DNA of 64,000 nt from Branchiostoma floridae (Eukaryota; Chordata; Leptocardii; Amphioxiformes; Branchiostomatidae). The DNA lies in assembly GCF_000003815.2 (NCBI RefSeq), contig NC_049990.1, positions 12,653,443-12,717,442 on the forward strand, read 5' to 3'. Positions 37,773-47,074 of the stretch are shown here, piece after piece (position 1 is the first letter of the stretch; each line of letters begins with the position of its first letter). The position numbers and the translations under genes were made by a program. The notes under the pieces were generated by a model, which worked only from the letters and a program-made list of their open reading frames with translations, did not search any database and had not been told where the DNA came from.

Positions 37773-38115
37773 ATGTCAAAATTCTCACTGATAATCATTT
37801 TTGCACGGTGCACATTGTCAATATGCTTGATTGATATTCCCTTACATAAAGAAAATAAGTCTCTAAGTTCAGGGTAACTGTGGCTACATAATTCTTCATA
37901 TAAAATGGCTGCTAGCTGCTGTTAGTCAATTTTGGTTGTTCAGGGCAGGTTGAATGCCCCTTTGGGACTGTAAAAAAGTGGTTGCCGGTTGGGGAAGACA
38001 GGTGGTTGCTTGGGAGGGGGTCTTAACTATGTAAAAATGAACGGGACTGTTTCAATGTGTCCTCTGACGGCAGGTGGTTGCCTGCGCCAGGTGGTTGCTC
38101 GGACAGGTTTCACTG

Positions 38116-39177
38116 TACCAACACAAAATGATGTGCGCTAAACAAAATTTTGACAGAACCTTGTTGTGCATTCCTGAGTTGTGCATTATTTTGTGTCTAG
38201 GTTTTTTAAGCCGTATGGTTAAACAACTCATGCCACAACAATTTTTGCATTTTCAAGGAAAAAATTTGGCTGAAGCAATTCTTATTCATTTTTGCAAAAA
38301 GTCTGGGGTGAAGGTAGAATAAAAAGTAACAAAAAGTAAGTTTTCAGATTCTCCCAAGGCAAGTTTCATGCAGTAAATCTCTTCCCTTGATGTACAGTTG
38401 TATAACAATTTTGGATGTTTACTTATGGCTTTGCCAATGAAATAATTTTCCAATTTCTTTAGTAAATGGAAAAAAGTCATCAAAATAAGCTATATATGTA
38501 TATATTTCAAGATATTGATAAGATGTGACCATTTTATAACATGTTTGTTCAGGTCCATAGTCTATTTTGCTAGTCTATATAATTTTTCTAAAAGCAAATA
38601 TTGAAGCAAATGTTGATGAACACATTGATTTGGATTAAGATAGGATTGTGATTCATGAGAAGTAACAGATATAAAGTTAGTGTGGCCGTACAATATCATT
38701 AGGAAAAAAACTTTTCTAGGGCTCTAGCATATAGATTGGCTTTTCTGGGTGAAAATTTATTTGGATGATTGAGATTAAGATAGATACAATACTTACTGGT
38801 GTTTTTTCTTGAAATGTTGTCAATTGGTAACTTGAGGTGGATGATTTATCTATGTCATATGCATTGTTGTTTGTTACAAGAGTAATTATGTATCTTTATC
38901 TTTCTATGCAAAATAACCCACGGGCATTCACGGTGCAATAGTATAAAGGCTGCTATATTGCTGTAAAAATAGCATGACAGGTCTGCTATTCTATAAAGAT
39001 TCATCACTTATATTTGATATATATACATAATGTTTCTACTAAAAGACTCTCGGTGTGGAATAAAGGACTTTCTGTGTCATACTTGCAGACTGTGAATTCA
39101 TAACGTTACATGAAATTTGATATTGTATGCACCAATAAAGAAGTACATATAGTAGGAGCAGTCTATAGTGGAAAAAG
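38116..39177. other. Continuation of the JmjC copy 1 3' flank
   Basis: Directly after the inserted block, AACACAAAATG, TTTTGACAGAACCTTGTTGT and TTTTTTAAGCCGTATGGTTA match 54085-54200 downstream of JmjC copy 2. Weaker similarity (GGTGTTTTTTCTTGAAAT against GGTGTTTTTCCTGAAAT) may continue further. No gene is seen. Confidence 0.6.
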
Positions 39178-39388
39178 TACTGTAAATGCAGAAATGTTCG
39201 CGGTGGATTAATTTTTGCGGTTTTCGCGGCGACTACTTCACTGCGAACTTAAAATCACCGCGAAAATTTTTCTATGATGGTATTAGACTGCAGTCTATGG
39301 TGTAAACGCGAATTTAAAACCACAGCAAAAAGTCCTTTTCCCGCTGCCGCGAAATTAAATCCGCACGAACTTAAATGTATTTACAGTA
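39178..39388 (+). mobile_element. TA-flanked MITE (ACTGTAAATGCA ends), copy 2
   Basis: Same family and orientation as 33744-33913: it starts TACTGTAAATGCAGAAATGT and ends TTAAATGTATTTACAGTA. It is about 40 bp longer, with an extra AAAAGTCCTTTTCCCGCTGC block. Confidence 0.8.
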
Positions 39389-40184
39389 ACTGATGTTATA
39401 TTTGTTTCCTGATGACAAAATGGCACTTACAGACCCTCCTGCGCCAAAATCTGCTACAAAATCATGCCTCCCTGATCATACAAACACGAATTGCATTTGG
39501 TATATGGGGTTCAGGGCTAGAGACAAGTTTGTTTACCTGTGTGCGAATGGTGTTCAGCACCAAGGACAGGTCCACTGTATAACAAAATCTGCCTTGTGTA
39601 GACAATTGATGGATGCAGTAATCACTTAACACAGCTAGCTGCAAGCAAGATAATCTGCTACAACAGTCAACACGGTTATCTAATATAGTTCTCAAGATTT
39701 GATGTTGCCCCAAACCTCACACACACACTAGTGCAACCCAGCTATCGGTTTAATTCTAGCTCAGTACTAACGAACAGAGGAGCAAATCAGCAAACAATAA
39801 ACTTCAGGAAGGTTAAAACAAAACCATGCCTAATAGCCGCCTTTATCACCTTGTCTGTTGGATTGCTCATGGTCTCACAGCGCCCCCTAGTGATCAGCAG
39901 TCAAAATGCAGGTCATTCGTTGACATACGAAGAGAAAACGTGAAAATCATTGGCTAACTAACGTCTATAGTTGATATCACTGGATAAAGCTAACTAATGG
40001 CAGGCAGGTGAATTTAATAGAGAGGGGAAATATACCGTAGGCGTTCGATTGGTACACTGACATTGGTCAATGTGGGTAGCATCTCTACACTGAGAATGAT
40101 TATAAGACATTGTCAAATAACTGACATACTTTTACACAACGTGAACCGCTCTGGGCACCAATGGTCTGAAGCACTTGTCGTTGC
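39389..40184. other. Intergenic DNA before the SDR pair
   Basis: No supported gene. The frame at 39393-39629 has no recognisable domain. Confidence 0.4.
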
Positions 40185-40575
40185 CGTCACGTGACTTCTA
40201 CCCATCTGTCACATGACTCATTTCGACCTTTAGTTCTCATCAAGATACATGGACATGCTATTGTCAAATAAAAACACTTTTAGCGCTAGACTTTTTAGTA
40301 GCGCTGGCAATCTTTCCTCTGCATGCTACATTTTAATTTCATGCTGCGTGTCTTCGTCAATATGATAAATAAGATTATTTACAATCTGTGTCATCCCTTG
40401 CACGTTACTTCACCCGCTATCTTCAAAACAGTCGACTACTTAACAGTTATGTTTTGTAAGATGACCTTTGGAGTCAAAGAAGGGGAGACGACAGTATACC
40501 AAAGGTCATTTATTGTCCTCCCTACAAAAACGATTGTGGGAATTTTGTCGGACAGTCTTCCAACGCCGTACCAAC

Positions 40576-41373
40576 ATGTCGCACAGCAAGACCGCTCTCG
40601 TCACCGGTGGGACCCGAGGAATCGGCTACGGTATAGCCGAGGAGCTCGCCTCTGCCGGGTACGACCTCGTTCTAGGCTACCAAAAGAACCAAGAACGCGC
40701 CCAAGACGCCAAAGGACACCTGGAGGGTACGTACAAGGTGCGCGTATTCCTGGTCGGCGGCACGACAGAAGAAGAAGCCACGGTGGACGCTTACTTCGCC
40801 TGTATCGACGAGAACTTCGGCGGCAAGCTGACTGCGCTCGTCCACAATGCTGGTGCCTACTATGGAGGCATCGCACCCGGCAAACCCGACGACAACGGCA
40901 GCTGGTTCCAGGGCTGGGAGGCGTACGAGTACTACCAGGGCATGTACCCGAAATGTTTCATCAGGCTCGTGGAAAAGGCAGTCACCCGTATGGAGGACGA
41001 GCGAGGATACATCGTCGCCGTGTCCTCTCCTGGATGCAATAATAACCAAAGCCCATTTCTCAGCTACCTTATGCCTGGCATCTCCAAGTCCAGTATGGAG
41101 TACTTGGTTCGGCACTACGCTAAGCAGCTGGCGCCCAGGAGGATCACTTGTAACGTCATCATCCCTGGGTTTGCCAAAACCGAGGCCTGGGATCCGATGA
41201 TAGAGAGGATGGGAGCAGACCGAACGGAAGGTATGGTGAAATCCTACGGTATGAAACGGTGGAGCTCTCCACGTGAATATGGCGGAGTGGTGGCGTTCCT
41301 GTGTTCGGAAAAGGCGGCGTTCGTCACCGGGGTTACCCTTCCCGTGGACGGCGGTTTGCATCTCGGCATGTAA
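40576..41373 (+). CDS. Short-chain dehydrogenase/reductase, FabL/FabI-like Y-x6-K type, copy 1
   Basis: A 265-residue NAD(P)-binding Rossmann enzyme with no intron. The dinucleotide motif TGGTRGIG lies at about residues 11-18, HNAG replaces the usual NNAG (near 94), and SSPG follows VAV in the catalytic region. The active site reads Y-L-M-P-G-I-S-K: the classical Y-x3-K tyrosine position is Pro, but a Tyr stands seven before the Lys, the Y-x6-K spacing known from bacterial enoyl-ACP reductases. The C-terminal FVTGVTLPVDGG is the standard SDR cofactor-loop end. The start at 40576 is preferred over an in-frame ATG at 40468 because the paralogue starts at the same MSHSKTALVTGG and its upstream frame is not conserved. 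The gene is the left member of a tandem duplication with 43507-44304. Upstream lies a CACGTG-containing block (40189). The substrate is unknown; enoyl reductase activity is inferred from motif spacing only. Confidence 0.92.
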   Translation: MSHSKTALVTGGTRGIGYGIAEELASAGYDLVLGYQKNQERAQDAKGHLEGTYKVRVFLVGGTTEEEATVDAYFACIDENFGGKLTALVHNAGAYYGGIAPGKPDDNGSWFQGWEAYEYYQGMYPKCFIRLVEKAVTRMEDERGYIVAVSSPGCNNNQSPFLSYLMPGISKSSMEYLVRHYAKQLAPRRITCNVIIPGFAKTEAWDPMIERMGADRTEGMVKSYGMKRWSSPREYGGVVAFLCSEKAAFVTGVTLPVDGGLHLGM

Positions 41374-41560
41374 TCCTGAAGAAGATGTATACTGCCTGCC
41401 TCCTGGGCTGCAGAGTGCAGACCTGTTGACTTTTTACAATCTTGTAACGGTCAGACTGGCTACTGGCAAGTACTGTGGCACACAATGCAACCACGAAGAG
41501 GTTAATTCCTTGTTACAGTAAGGGCGAATCGTGTTTTTTTAATTGTATGCATATAACGTT

Positions 41561-41566
41561 AATAAA
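41561..41566 (+). promoter_or_regulatory. Polyadenylation signal candidate, SDR copy 1
   Basis: AATAAA 190 bp after the stop codon. A second AATAAA at 41811-41816 lies in a block (CCAGAATAAAGCATTCAAAC) conserved downstream of SDR copy 2 at 44949-44954, so the distal site may be the ancestral one. Confidence 0.45.
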
Positions 41567-42000
41567 AGATATCATACTATGACAGTGTAGTTTGTTATGT
41601 AAACAAAGCCAGAATATGTTAAAGATATACTCCTGGTTTTATGACTGACTCTGCTGTATATAACAACAGTAAACTAGAAGCATCTCTCACGACATACACC
41701 ACGTGTGACAGTTTGATCAACAAACGCTAACATTACGACGCTGCCTCTAGTATTGGTAGCATCTAACATCCCGACTGTCATATTCTAAGCTCGTTGGTTG
41801 GAAGAACCAGAATAAAGCATTCAAACGAGATCTAACTTGTTTTTTTAAAACTGTATATAGAACCATAAGTTATGCTTAAAAACAGGATACAAGAGTTGTA
41901 GAATTGTGACCCTTGGCTGGTTCTTCGTAATGACACATACAAACCTTACAGGTTCAGCTTAGAGTCTTAGACTACCTCTTTCTAATTGTCTATTCTACAT

Positions 42001-42063
42001 TGTGAACCGGTATCTGGGGTATGTGAACCGGTATCTGGGGTATGTGAACCGGTATCTGGGGTT
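42001..42063 (+). repeat. Three tandem 21-bp units
   Basis: TGTGAACCGGTATCTGGGGTA repeated three times. The matching place downstream of SDR copy 2 (near 45155) has a single degenerate unit, TGTTTACCGGTATCTGGTGTA. Confidence 0.85.
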
Positions 42064-42476
42064 AGCACGGCAGGGCAACTTATTCACGTGCTCACGGATC
42101 AAACTGATAACATTCGCTAAAGCATCCCATGTAGGGGTGGGCACCGGTACAGAAAATTCAGGTCCAGGTACGGTCCAGGTCCAGAGGATCAGGTCCAACC
42201 CCTACCGGTACCCACCCCTAATCCCTGAATTAGTCCATACACAAGTGGAGATGATAAAAACCGCCACGTGACTTAGAACAACCCGCCAGCCACGTGACTC
42301 ATTGTGACCCTGAAGTCACCTCTAGATACATGGACATGTTATGGTCAAATAATCAGCTATGCACTGTTGTCGTTATACCTGTTTGATAGGGATGGCGAAT
42401 TTGTTGACGGGGTAGCACTTGCGTCTACCTGCCCGGCGCTAATTATGATGCTGCGGGTCTGCACCAATATGATTAT

Positions 42477-43288
42477 ATTTCAGCCATACCATAGGTATGG
42501 TGAAATATATTGTATTCGTAATGTTTCTTTCTTTCTTCTTCTTTCTTTCTCCTGCCAAATCTTCAAATCGAATCAACTCCGCCGTTTTTTAATCGATTGA
42601 CTTGAAATTTGGCACAAAGGTAGAGTAAGCCAATACCCTCAGGTATTTTTTCATTTTTTTTCATATCTGCCTTTGATATGATTTTATTGAGGTTTTTGTA
42701 AATTTTTATGTATATTTTGGGGTCCTGTACCCTGGTATTACAGCCGAATGACATGAAATTTGGTACAGAGGTGCCCTGATCATATACCCACCCAGATTTA
42801 ATAACAGTTTTGGTATACGGTACAACAAAATGCTTAATTTTGCGATTTTTGGCCATTTTTTTGACAAAAAAAGCACATTTTTGCCTCCTGTACCCTCGTT
42901 TTACAACCAAATGACCTGAAATTTGGTATAAAAGTGCCCTTCAATTTTTTGCGCATGAATTCTATAACAGTTTTTCCATACAGTACAACATAATGCTTAA
43001 TATTGCAATTTTATGGCCATTTTTAGACAAAAATTTGACATTTTTGGCTCCTGTTCCCTCGTTTTACAACCAAAGGACCCGAAATTTGGTAAAGGGGTGC
43101 TCTAGATATTTATCCAAATGACCCATGTATAATTTTTGGCATGGAACACTTTAAAATGATATATTTGGGAATTTTTGGGTCATTTTCCAATGGCTAAAGG
43201 GATCAACGACCTCAAGGCCTATTGTTGCATGAGGGAGATGGCTGAAATATGCTGTATTTGCTCTCAAGCAAATGTCGGCCTTTCTAGT
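42477..43288 (+). mobile_element. Helentron-like non-autonomous element, copy A
   Basis: The element interrupts the upstream region of SDR copy 2 relative to copy 1. The left end holds ATTTCAGCCATACC paired with GGTATGGTGAAATAT (hairpin). The right end holds the inverted word GGCTGAAATAT, then the hairpin ATTTGCTCTCAAGCAAAT, then GTCGGCCTTT and a terminal CTAG at 43284-43287. Subterminal inverted repeats at both ends plus a 3' hairpin 10 nt before CTAG fit Helitron/Helentron-derived elements. The body repeats CCTGTACCCTCGTTTTACAA and AAATGACCTGAAATTTGGTA three to four times. No Rep/helicase frame. Confidence 0.65.
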
Positions 43289-43506
43289 TACAAGATGATT
43301 TACAAATTCTCTGCTTTCGTAGATGCCTCATCTCATACTCGCTACTTCACCACTGTTCACCCATTGTATTCAAACATTGGTCCACTTATACAAGTGACCT
43401 TTGGAGTCATAGACGGCGAGACGACAAAGGTCATTCATTATCCTCCCTACAAGAACGATTTACACGTCACGAATTTTGTCTGACAGTCTTCCAACACCGC
43501 AACAAC

Positions 43507-44304
43507 ATGTCGCACAGCAAGACCGCTCTCGTCACCGGTGGGACCCGAGGTATCGGCTACGGTATAGCCGAGGAGCTCGCCTCTGCCGGGTACGATCTCG
43601 TTCTAGGTTACCAAAAGAACCAAGAACGCGCCCAAGAAGCCAAAGGACACCTGGAGGGTGCGTACAAGGTGCGCGTGTTCCTGGTCGGCGGCACGACAGA
43701 AGAAGAAGCCACGGTGGACGCTTACTTCTCCTGTATCGACGAAAACTTCGGCGGCAAGCTGACTGCGCTCGTCCACAATGCCGGTGGTTACTGGGGAGGC
43801 ATCGCATCCGGCAAACCCGACGACAACGGCAGCTGGTTCCAGGGCTGGGAGGCGTACGAGTACTACCAGGGCATGTACCCGAAATGTTTCATCAGGCTCG
43901 TGGAAAAGGCAGTCACCCGTATGGAGGACGAGCGAGGCTACATCGTCACTGTATCCTCTCCTGGATGCAATAATAACCAAAGTCCCCATCTCAACTACAT
44001 CATGCCTGGCATCTCCAAGTCCAGTATGGAGTACTTGGTTCGGCACTACGCTAAGCAACTGGCGCCCAGGAGGATCACTTGTAACGTCATCATTCCTGGG
44101 TTTGCCAAGACCGAGGCCTGGGATCCGATGATAGAGAGGATGGGAGCAGACCGAATGGACGGCTTTGTGAAATCTTACGGCATGAAACGGTGGAGCTCTC
44201 CGCGGGAATATGGCGGCGTGGTGGCGTTCCTGTGCTCGGAAAAGGCGGCGTTTGTCACCGGGGTTACCCTGCCCGTAGACGGGGGTTTTCACCTCGGCAA
44301 GTAG
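43507..44304 (+). CDS. Short-chain dehydrogenase/reductase, FabL/FabI-like Y-x6-K type, copy 2
   Basis: 265 residues, intronless, nearly identical to the enzyme at 40576-41373, with the same TGGTRGIG, HNAG, Y-x6-K (YIMPGISK) and FVTGVTLPVDGG motifs. Replacements are few and conservative in place (for example GAYYGGIAPG becomes GGYWGGIASG, FLSYLM becomes HLNYIM). The flanks are also duplicated. Upstream, TGACCTTTGGAGTCA...GACGACA and TTGTCTGACAGTCTTCCAAC match copy 1. Downstream similarity runs to about 45280. Both frames are intact, which suggests both genes are in use or the duplication is recent. As a cytosolic reductase of unknown substrate it probably shares its function with copy 1. Confidence 0.92.
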   Translation: MSHSKTALVTGGTRGIGYGIAEELASAGYDLVLGYQKNQERAQEAKGHLEGAYKVRVFLVGGTTEEEATVDAYFSCIDENFGGKLTALVHNAGGYWGGIASGKPDDNGSWFQGWEAYEYYQGMYPKCFIRLVEKAVTRMEDERGYIVTVSSPGCNNNQSPHLNYIMPGISKSSMEYLVRHYAKQLAPRRITCNVIIPGFAKTEAWDPMIERMGADRMDGFVKSYGMKRWSSPREYGGVVAFLCSEKAAFVTGVTLPVDGGFHLGK

Positions 44305-44702
44305 TCCTGGAGAAGTTGTATACCGCCTGTTATCTGGACCGCACGGGATAGACCTGTAGCAGTCAAACTGGCCATTGCCAAGTGGAATGACTGTAATTGT
44401 AATTGTAATGCTCAATGCAACCACGAAGAGTTTTTTTTTAATTCTTTGTTACAATAATATGGACGCATCATTTGTTCGGATTGCATGCAAATAACCGGTA
44501 CGCGTAAATATACCATACCGTGAAAGTGTAGCACAACTGTGGTCCGTTATCTGGGTGATAAGTTACCGCTGTTGCATTACTGAGCCAGAATACTAATATG
44601 TGAATTACATGTTGAGTTATGATTTGCTTGGCTGTATAAACAAGTAAAGGGCAGTATCTCCCAAGATATATCGTCTGTGACTCTTTGATCTACACAACAC
44701 GT

Positions 44703-44858
44703 TGTATTGAGGTCACCTGAGTGGCGCCGAATGGTAGCTCGCTCCAAACCCTTGCGATTTAGCCCCGCCTATTGTAAGCTCCTCGCAATTCAGCCCCTGG
44801 CTGCCAAGAGAGAGCAGTCGGCTCACCCAATAACAAATAATAAATAACAAACAACAAC
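44703..44858 (+). repeat. SINE-like interspersed repeat, copy 2
   Basis: Reverse complement of the copy at 1378-1525. In this orientation it runs from TGTATTGAGGTCACCTGAGT through ATGGTAGCTCGCTCC (tRNA box-A-like) and CTCCTCGCAATTCAGCCCCT to a tail of CAATAACAAATAATAAATAA. It is absent at the equivalent site of SDR unit 1. Confidence 0.6.
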
Positions 44859-44948
44859 GTTATGTAACTGATCTCTTACCAGTATCATCTAACCTCCGTA
44901 TCTTCCTACTGTCACGTTCTGAGCACGTTGATTGACTAATGTAATCAG

Positions 44949-44954
44949 AATAAA
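44949..44954 (+). promoter_or_regulatory. Polyadenylation signal candidate, SDR copy 2
   Basis: AATAAA inside CAGAATAAAGCATCCAAAC, conserved with 41811-41816 downstream of copy 1. Confidence 0.4.
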
Positions 44955-45257
44955 GCATCCAAACTGACTTCAAGTTGTTCTTTTTTTAAAGTTTGGTAAC
45001 TACATGTATCATAAGTTATGCTTACCAGAGAGCAATTGTACGAAGTTGCAGAAATTCCCCCTTTGGCTAATTCTTTATAATGACATAAAAACTTTACATT
45101 ACAGCTACAGCGCAGATTAACCTTTGTATTTATTTATTTATTTATCATCTATTGTTTACCGGTATCTGGTGTAAGCACAACAAAGTAATTTGCTCACTGG
45201 TGACTAATTTCTCAAAATAGCATTCAACAAAGCATCTAAGCATTACCATACACAGAT

Positions 45258-45455
45258 GGAGATGACAAAACACTATTCAGAACTATGACAGAAAGTATTC
45301 ACAAACTGTTGGAAATTTGGCGACACAGAAAGAAGCCAGAAAGCGTGGAGATGACCAAGGAGCTCCTTGAGATGACAAAACACTATTTTGACAGAAAGTA
45401 TTCACTAACTGTTGGAAATTTGGCGACACAGAAAGTAGCCAGATAGCGTTGGAAA
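45258..45455 (+). repeat. Tandem duplication of about 110 bp
   Basis: GAGATGACAAAACACTATT, GACAGAAAGTATTCAC and TGTTGGAAATTTGGCGACAC occur twice in order, starting at 45260 and 45369. A third partial unit ends near 45465 (GTTGGAAATTTCGCGGC). Confidence 0.75.
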
Positions 45456-45675
45456 TTTCGCGGCATAATTAGGTAAAAGACCACATTCTCTCAGTGGTCA
45501 GAAATAAGTAGGATGACCTTTGGATTATGCGTCCCCCCATCCCCATGTGTAAGAGCGGAAGGTCAGGAGTTGCATAACGATTTCTTTTAAGAGGGTGTCC
45601 ATGGGTCTAAGTATTGACATCTTTTTAGATTAGGTATTGGCATGGCATGTAGAAACATGAATTTATATACATCTA

Positions 45676-46172
45676 CTAGAAAGGCCGACATTTGCTTGAG
45701 ATCAAATACAGCATATTTCAGCCATCTCTCTTCAACAATAGACTGTTCCAAAATCGCCCATGTGCAAAGATGGAACACTTTTGCTTAAAATGACTCTCTT
45801 AAGCCCAAAAAATTAATCTTAGAAAATCTTAACATGCAAGAATGAACTCCTCCAGTGCGCCACATGTAGAAAGGTAAAATAGACCAGTCCAAAAACACTT
45901 CCGCTAAAAATGGAATTTTAAATCATCACCCGTCCAAAATTGAATTTTCAAAACATCCCCCTCCATGCAAGAATGGACTGTTCCTGTGATATCCTTATGT
46001 AAGTGTAGCAGTCCAAAAATACTTCCGCTAAAATATGACTATGACATAATCACCAAAGTCCAAAAATGAATTTAAAACGACGGAGATAGTGTGTTTTGAA
46101 GATGTGATAGGAGAAAGAAGAAATATTACGAATGCAATATATTTCAGCATATCTGTGGTATGGCTGAAATAT
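45676..46172 (-). mobile_element. Helentron-like non-autonomous element, copy B (inverted)
   Basis: The left edge CTAGAAAGGCCGACATTTGC is the inverted 3' terminus seen at 36312 and 43287, with the hairpin TTTGCTTGAGATCAAA. The right edge, ATATATTTCAGCATATCTGT then GGTATGGCTGAAATAT, is the hairpin-forming 5' terminus. The interior is different and shorter than in copy A, with CAAAAATGGACTG-like repeats. Confidence 0.6.
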
Positions 46173-46324
46173 AAAAATAACATAATAATTGCCGTGAAGA
46201 AGAGTCGAATTGTTTAGATCACAGACCTTTGAACACAGCTCGACAACTCGTTCGACCGGTTAAAGTTGTCGTAGCTCAATAGCAGGTGCCACTTGTTACA
46301 GAGGAGACAGCAGCAACAGCGCAC

Positions 46325-46625
46325 TACGAGGGTGAGTCAGAAAAGTATTCCCATTTGTGTCATAGCATGTTTTTGTAGCCTACTTCGCCAATACCTATTA
46401 AGAATGTTTAACGAACAAGAAGTGTGCTAAGTTTCGCTTGTTTTGGTTTATGAGAAATTAGCCAACACAGCGCATATTTAGGACACGGACGACCGATCGA
46501 CAAGCTTTTATAACAAAGGGTACATGATGGCGGCACTGTTCCGACATTTCCTTTCACCTTAATTTCCCGTCCGTATTCACTATAACTTGGCGCTTCTGTA
46601 ACTAGATTCAACTCATACCTCACGC
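46325..46625. mobile_element. Possible mariner-type fragment
   Basis: TACGAGGGTGAGTCAGAAAAGTATTCCC resembles a mariner terminal repeat with TA target. I could not place a matching inverted end. The minus-strand frame at 46408-46623 shows no clear transposase motif. Confidence 0.3.
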
Positions 46626-46908
46626 CACTCTAGATGTGATTAAGAAAACTGATTGGAGTTCATCAGAAATGAAAAAAAATTGATGTAGAAATATGCATTT
46701 TTATCCATGTGCATTTTCAATAATTGTATGTGGGTCGCGGACGTTTTAATCTAACCTCCCCTGTGCGCTGCTCTTTGCTTCTGTAGGACCTACAAGGGAA
46801 CAAGTCGCTAAATCTGAACAACATATTCAGATATTTCAGTCCCAATGAGACATTGTGCCCGTACCTTTATGCCACATTTAAACTATGTGGAAAAAGACCC
46901 TCCTACGA

Positions 46909-46916
46909 TATAAATA
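46909..46916 (+). promoter_or_regulatory. TATA box candidate for JmjC copy 2
   Basis: TATAAATA, followed by GCG, stands 166 bp before the start codon of the JmjC gene, with no other strong core-promoter motif nearer. It would place the transcription start near 46940. It is a prediction from one motif. Confidence 0.4.
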
Positions 46917-47074
46917 GCGTTACTTTTGGACTCCCTCTCGTCGTATATTCGAGAGGTTTTGAATAGATGCGTATTTGTAATGCATTCTACGATGATTTTC
47001 TTCGTTGTGACTCATGAAAGATTGCTTTTCACTGAAATTGCCCACCCACAGTGCAGACAACTGCTTGAATCAAG

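Larger units (their letters stand above)
8989..38115. mobile_element. Giant (~29 kb) TIR-bounded insertion, putative non-autonomous DNA transposon
   Basis: The left end reads CAGTCATACCTGTCCTGAGC; the right end, reverse-complemented, reads CAGTGAAACCTGTCCGAGCA. Both continue into AACCAC, and both are flanked by TA (8987-8988 and 38116-38117). The 3' flank of JmjC copy 2 supplies the empty site: its text runs through GTCTAAACTAATATACTAGC with a single TA at 54081-54082. The left half of that text matches 8844-8988 and the right half matches 38116 onward (CACAAAATG..., TTTTGACAGAACCTTGTTG...). Subterminal GCAACCACCTG-type motifs recur at both ends. Inside are two inverted minisatellite blocks (9317-10460 and 36390-37772) and about 26 kb holding many nested elements. 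I recognise no transposase. CAGT termini with a TA target fit Tc1/mariner/pogo-type elements, but the size is far outside that family. It could instead be a foldback element enlarged by later insertions. Confidence 0.65.

Noticed and set aside
40323-41042. 239-codon Arg-rich frame overlapping SDR copy 1 in another frame
   Set aside because: The Arg/Pro/Gly-rich composition is the third-position GC shadow of the SDR gene. The same shadow appears over copy 2.
40672-41361. 229-codon antisense frame opposite SDR copy 1 (and 43603-44424 opposite copy 2)
   Set aside because: Shadow of a GC-rich coding sequence; the sense strand has the full SDR motif set.
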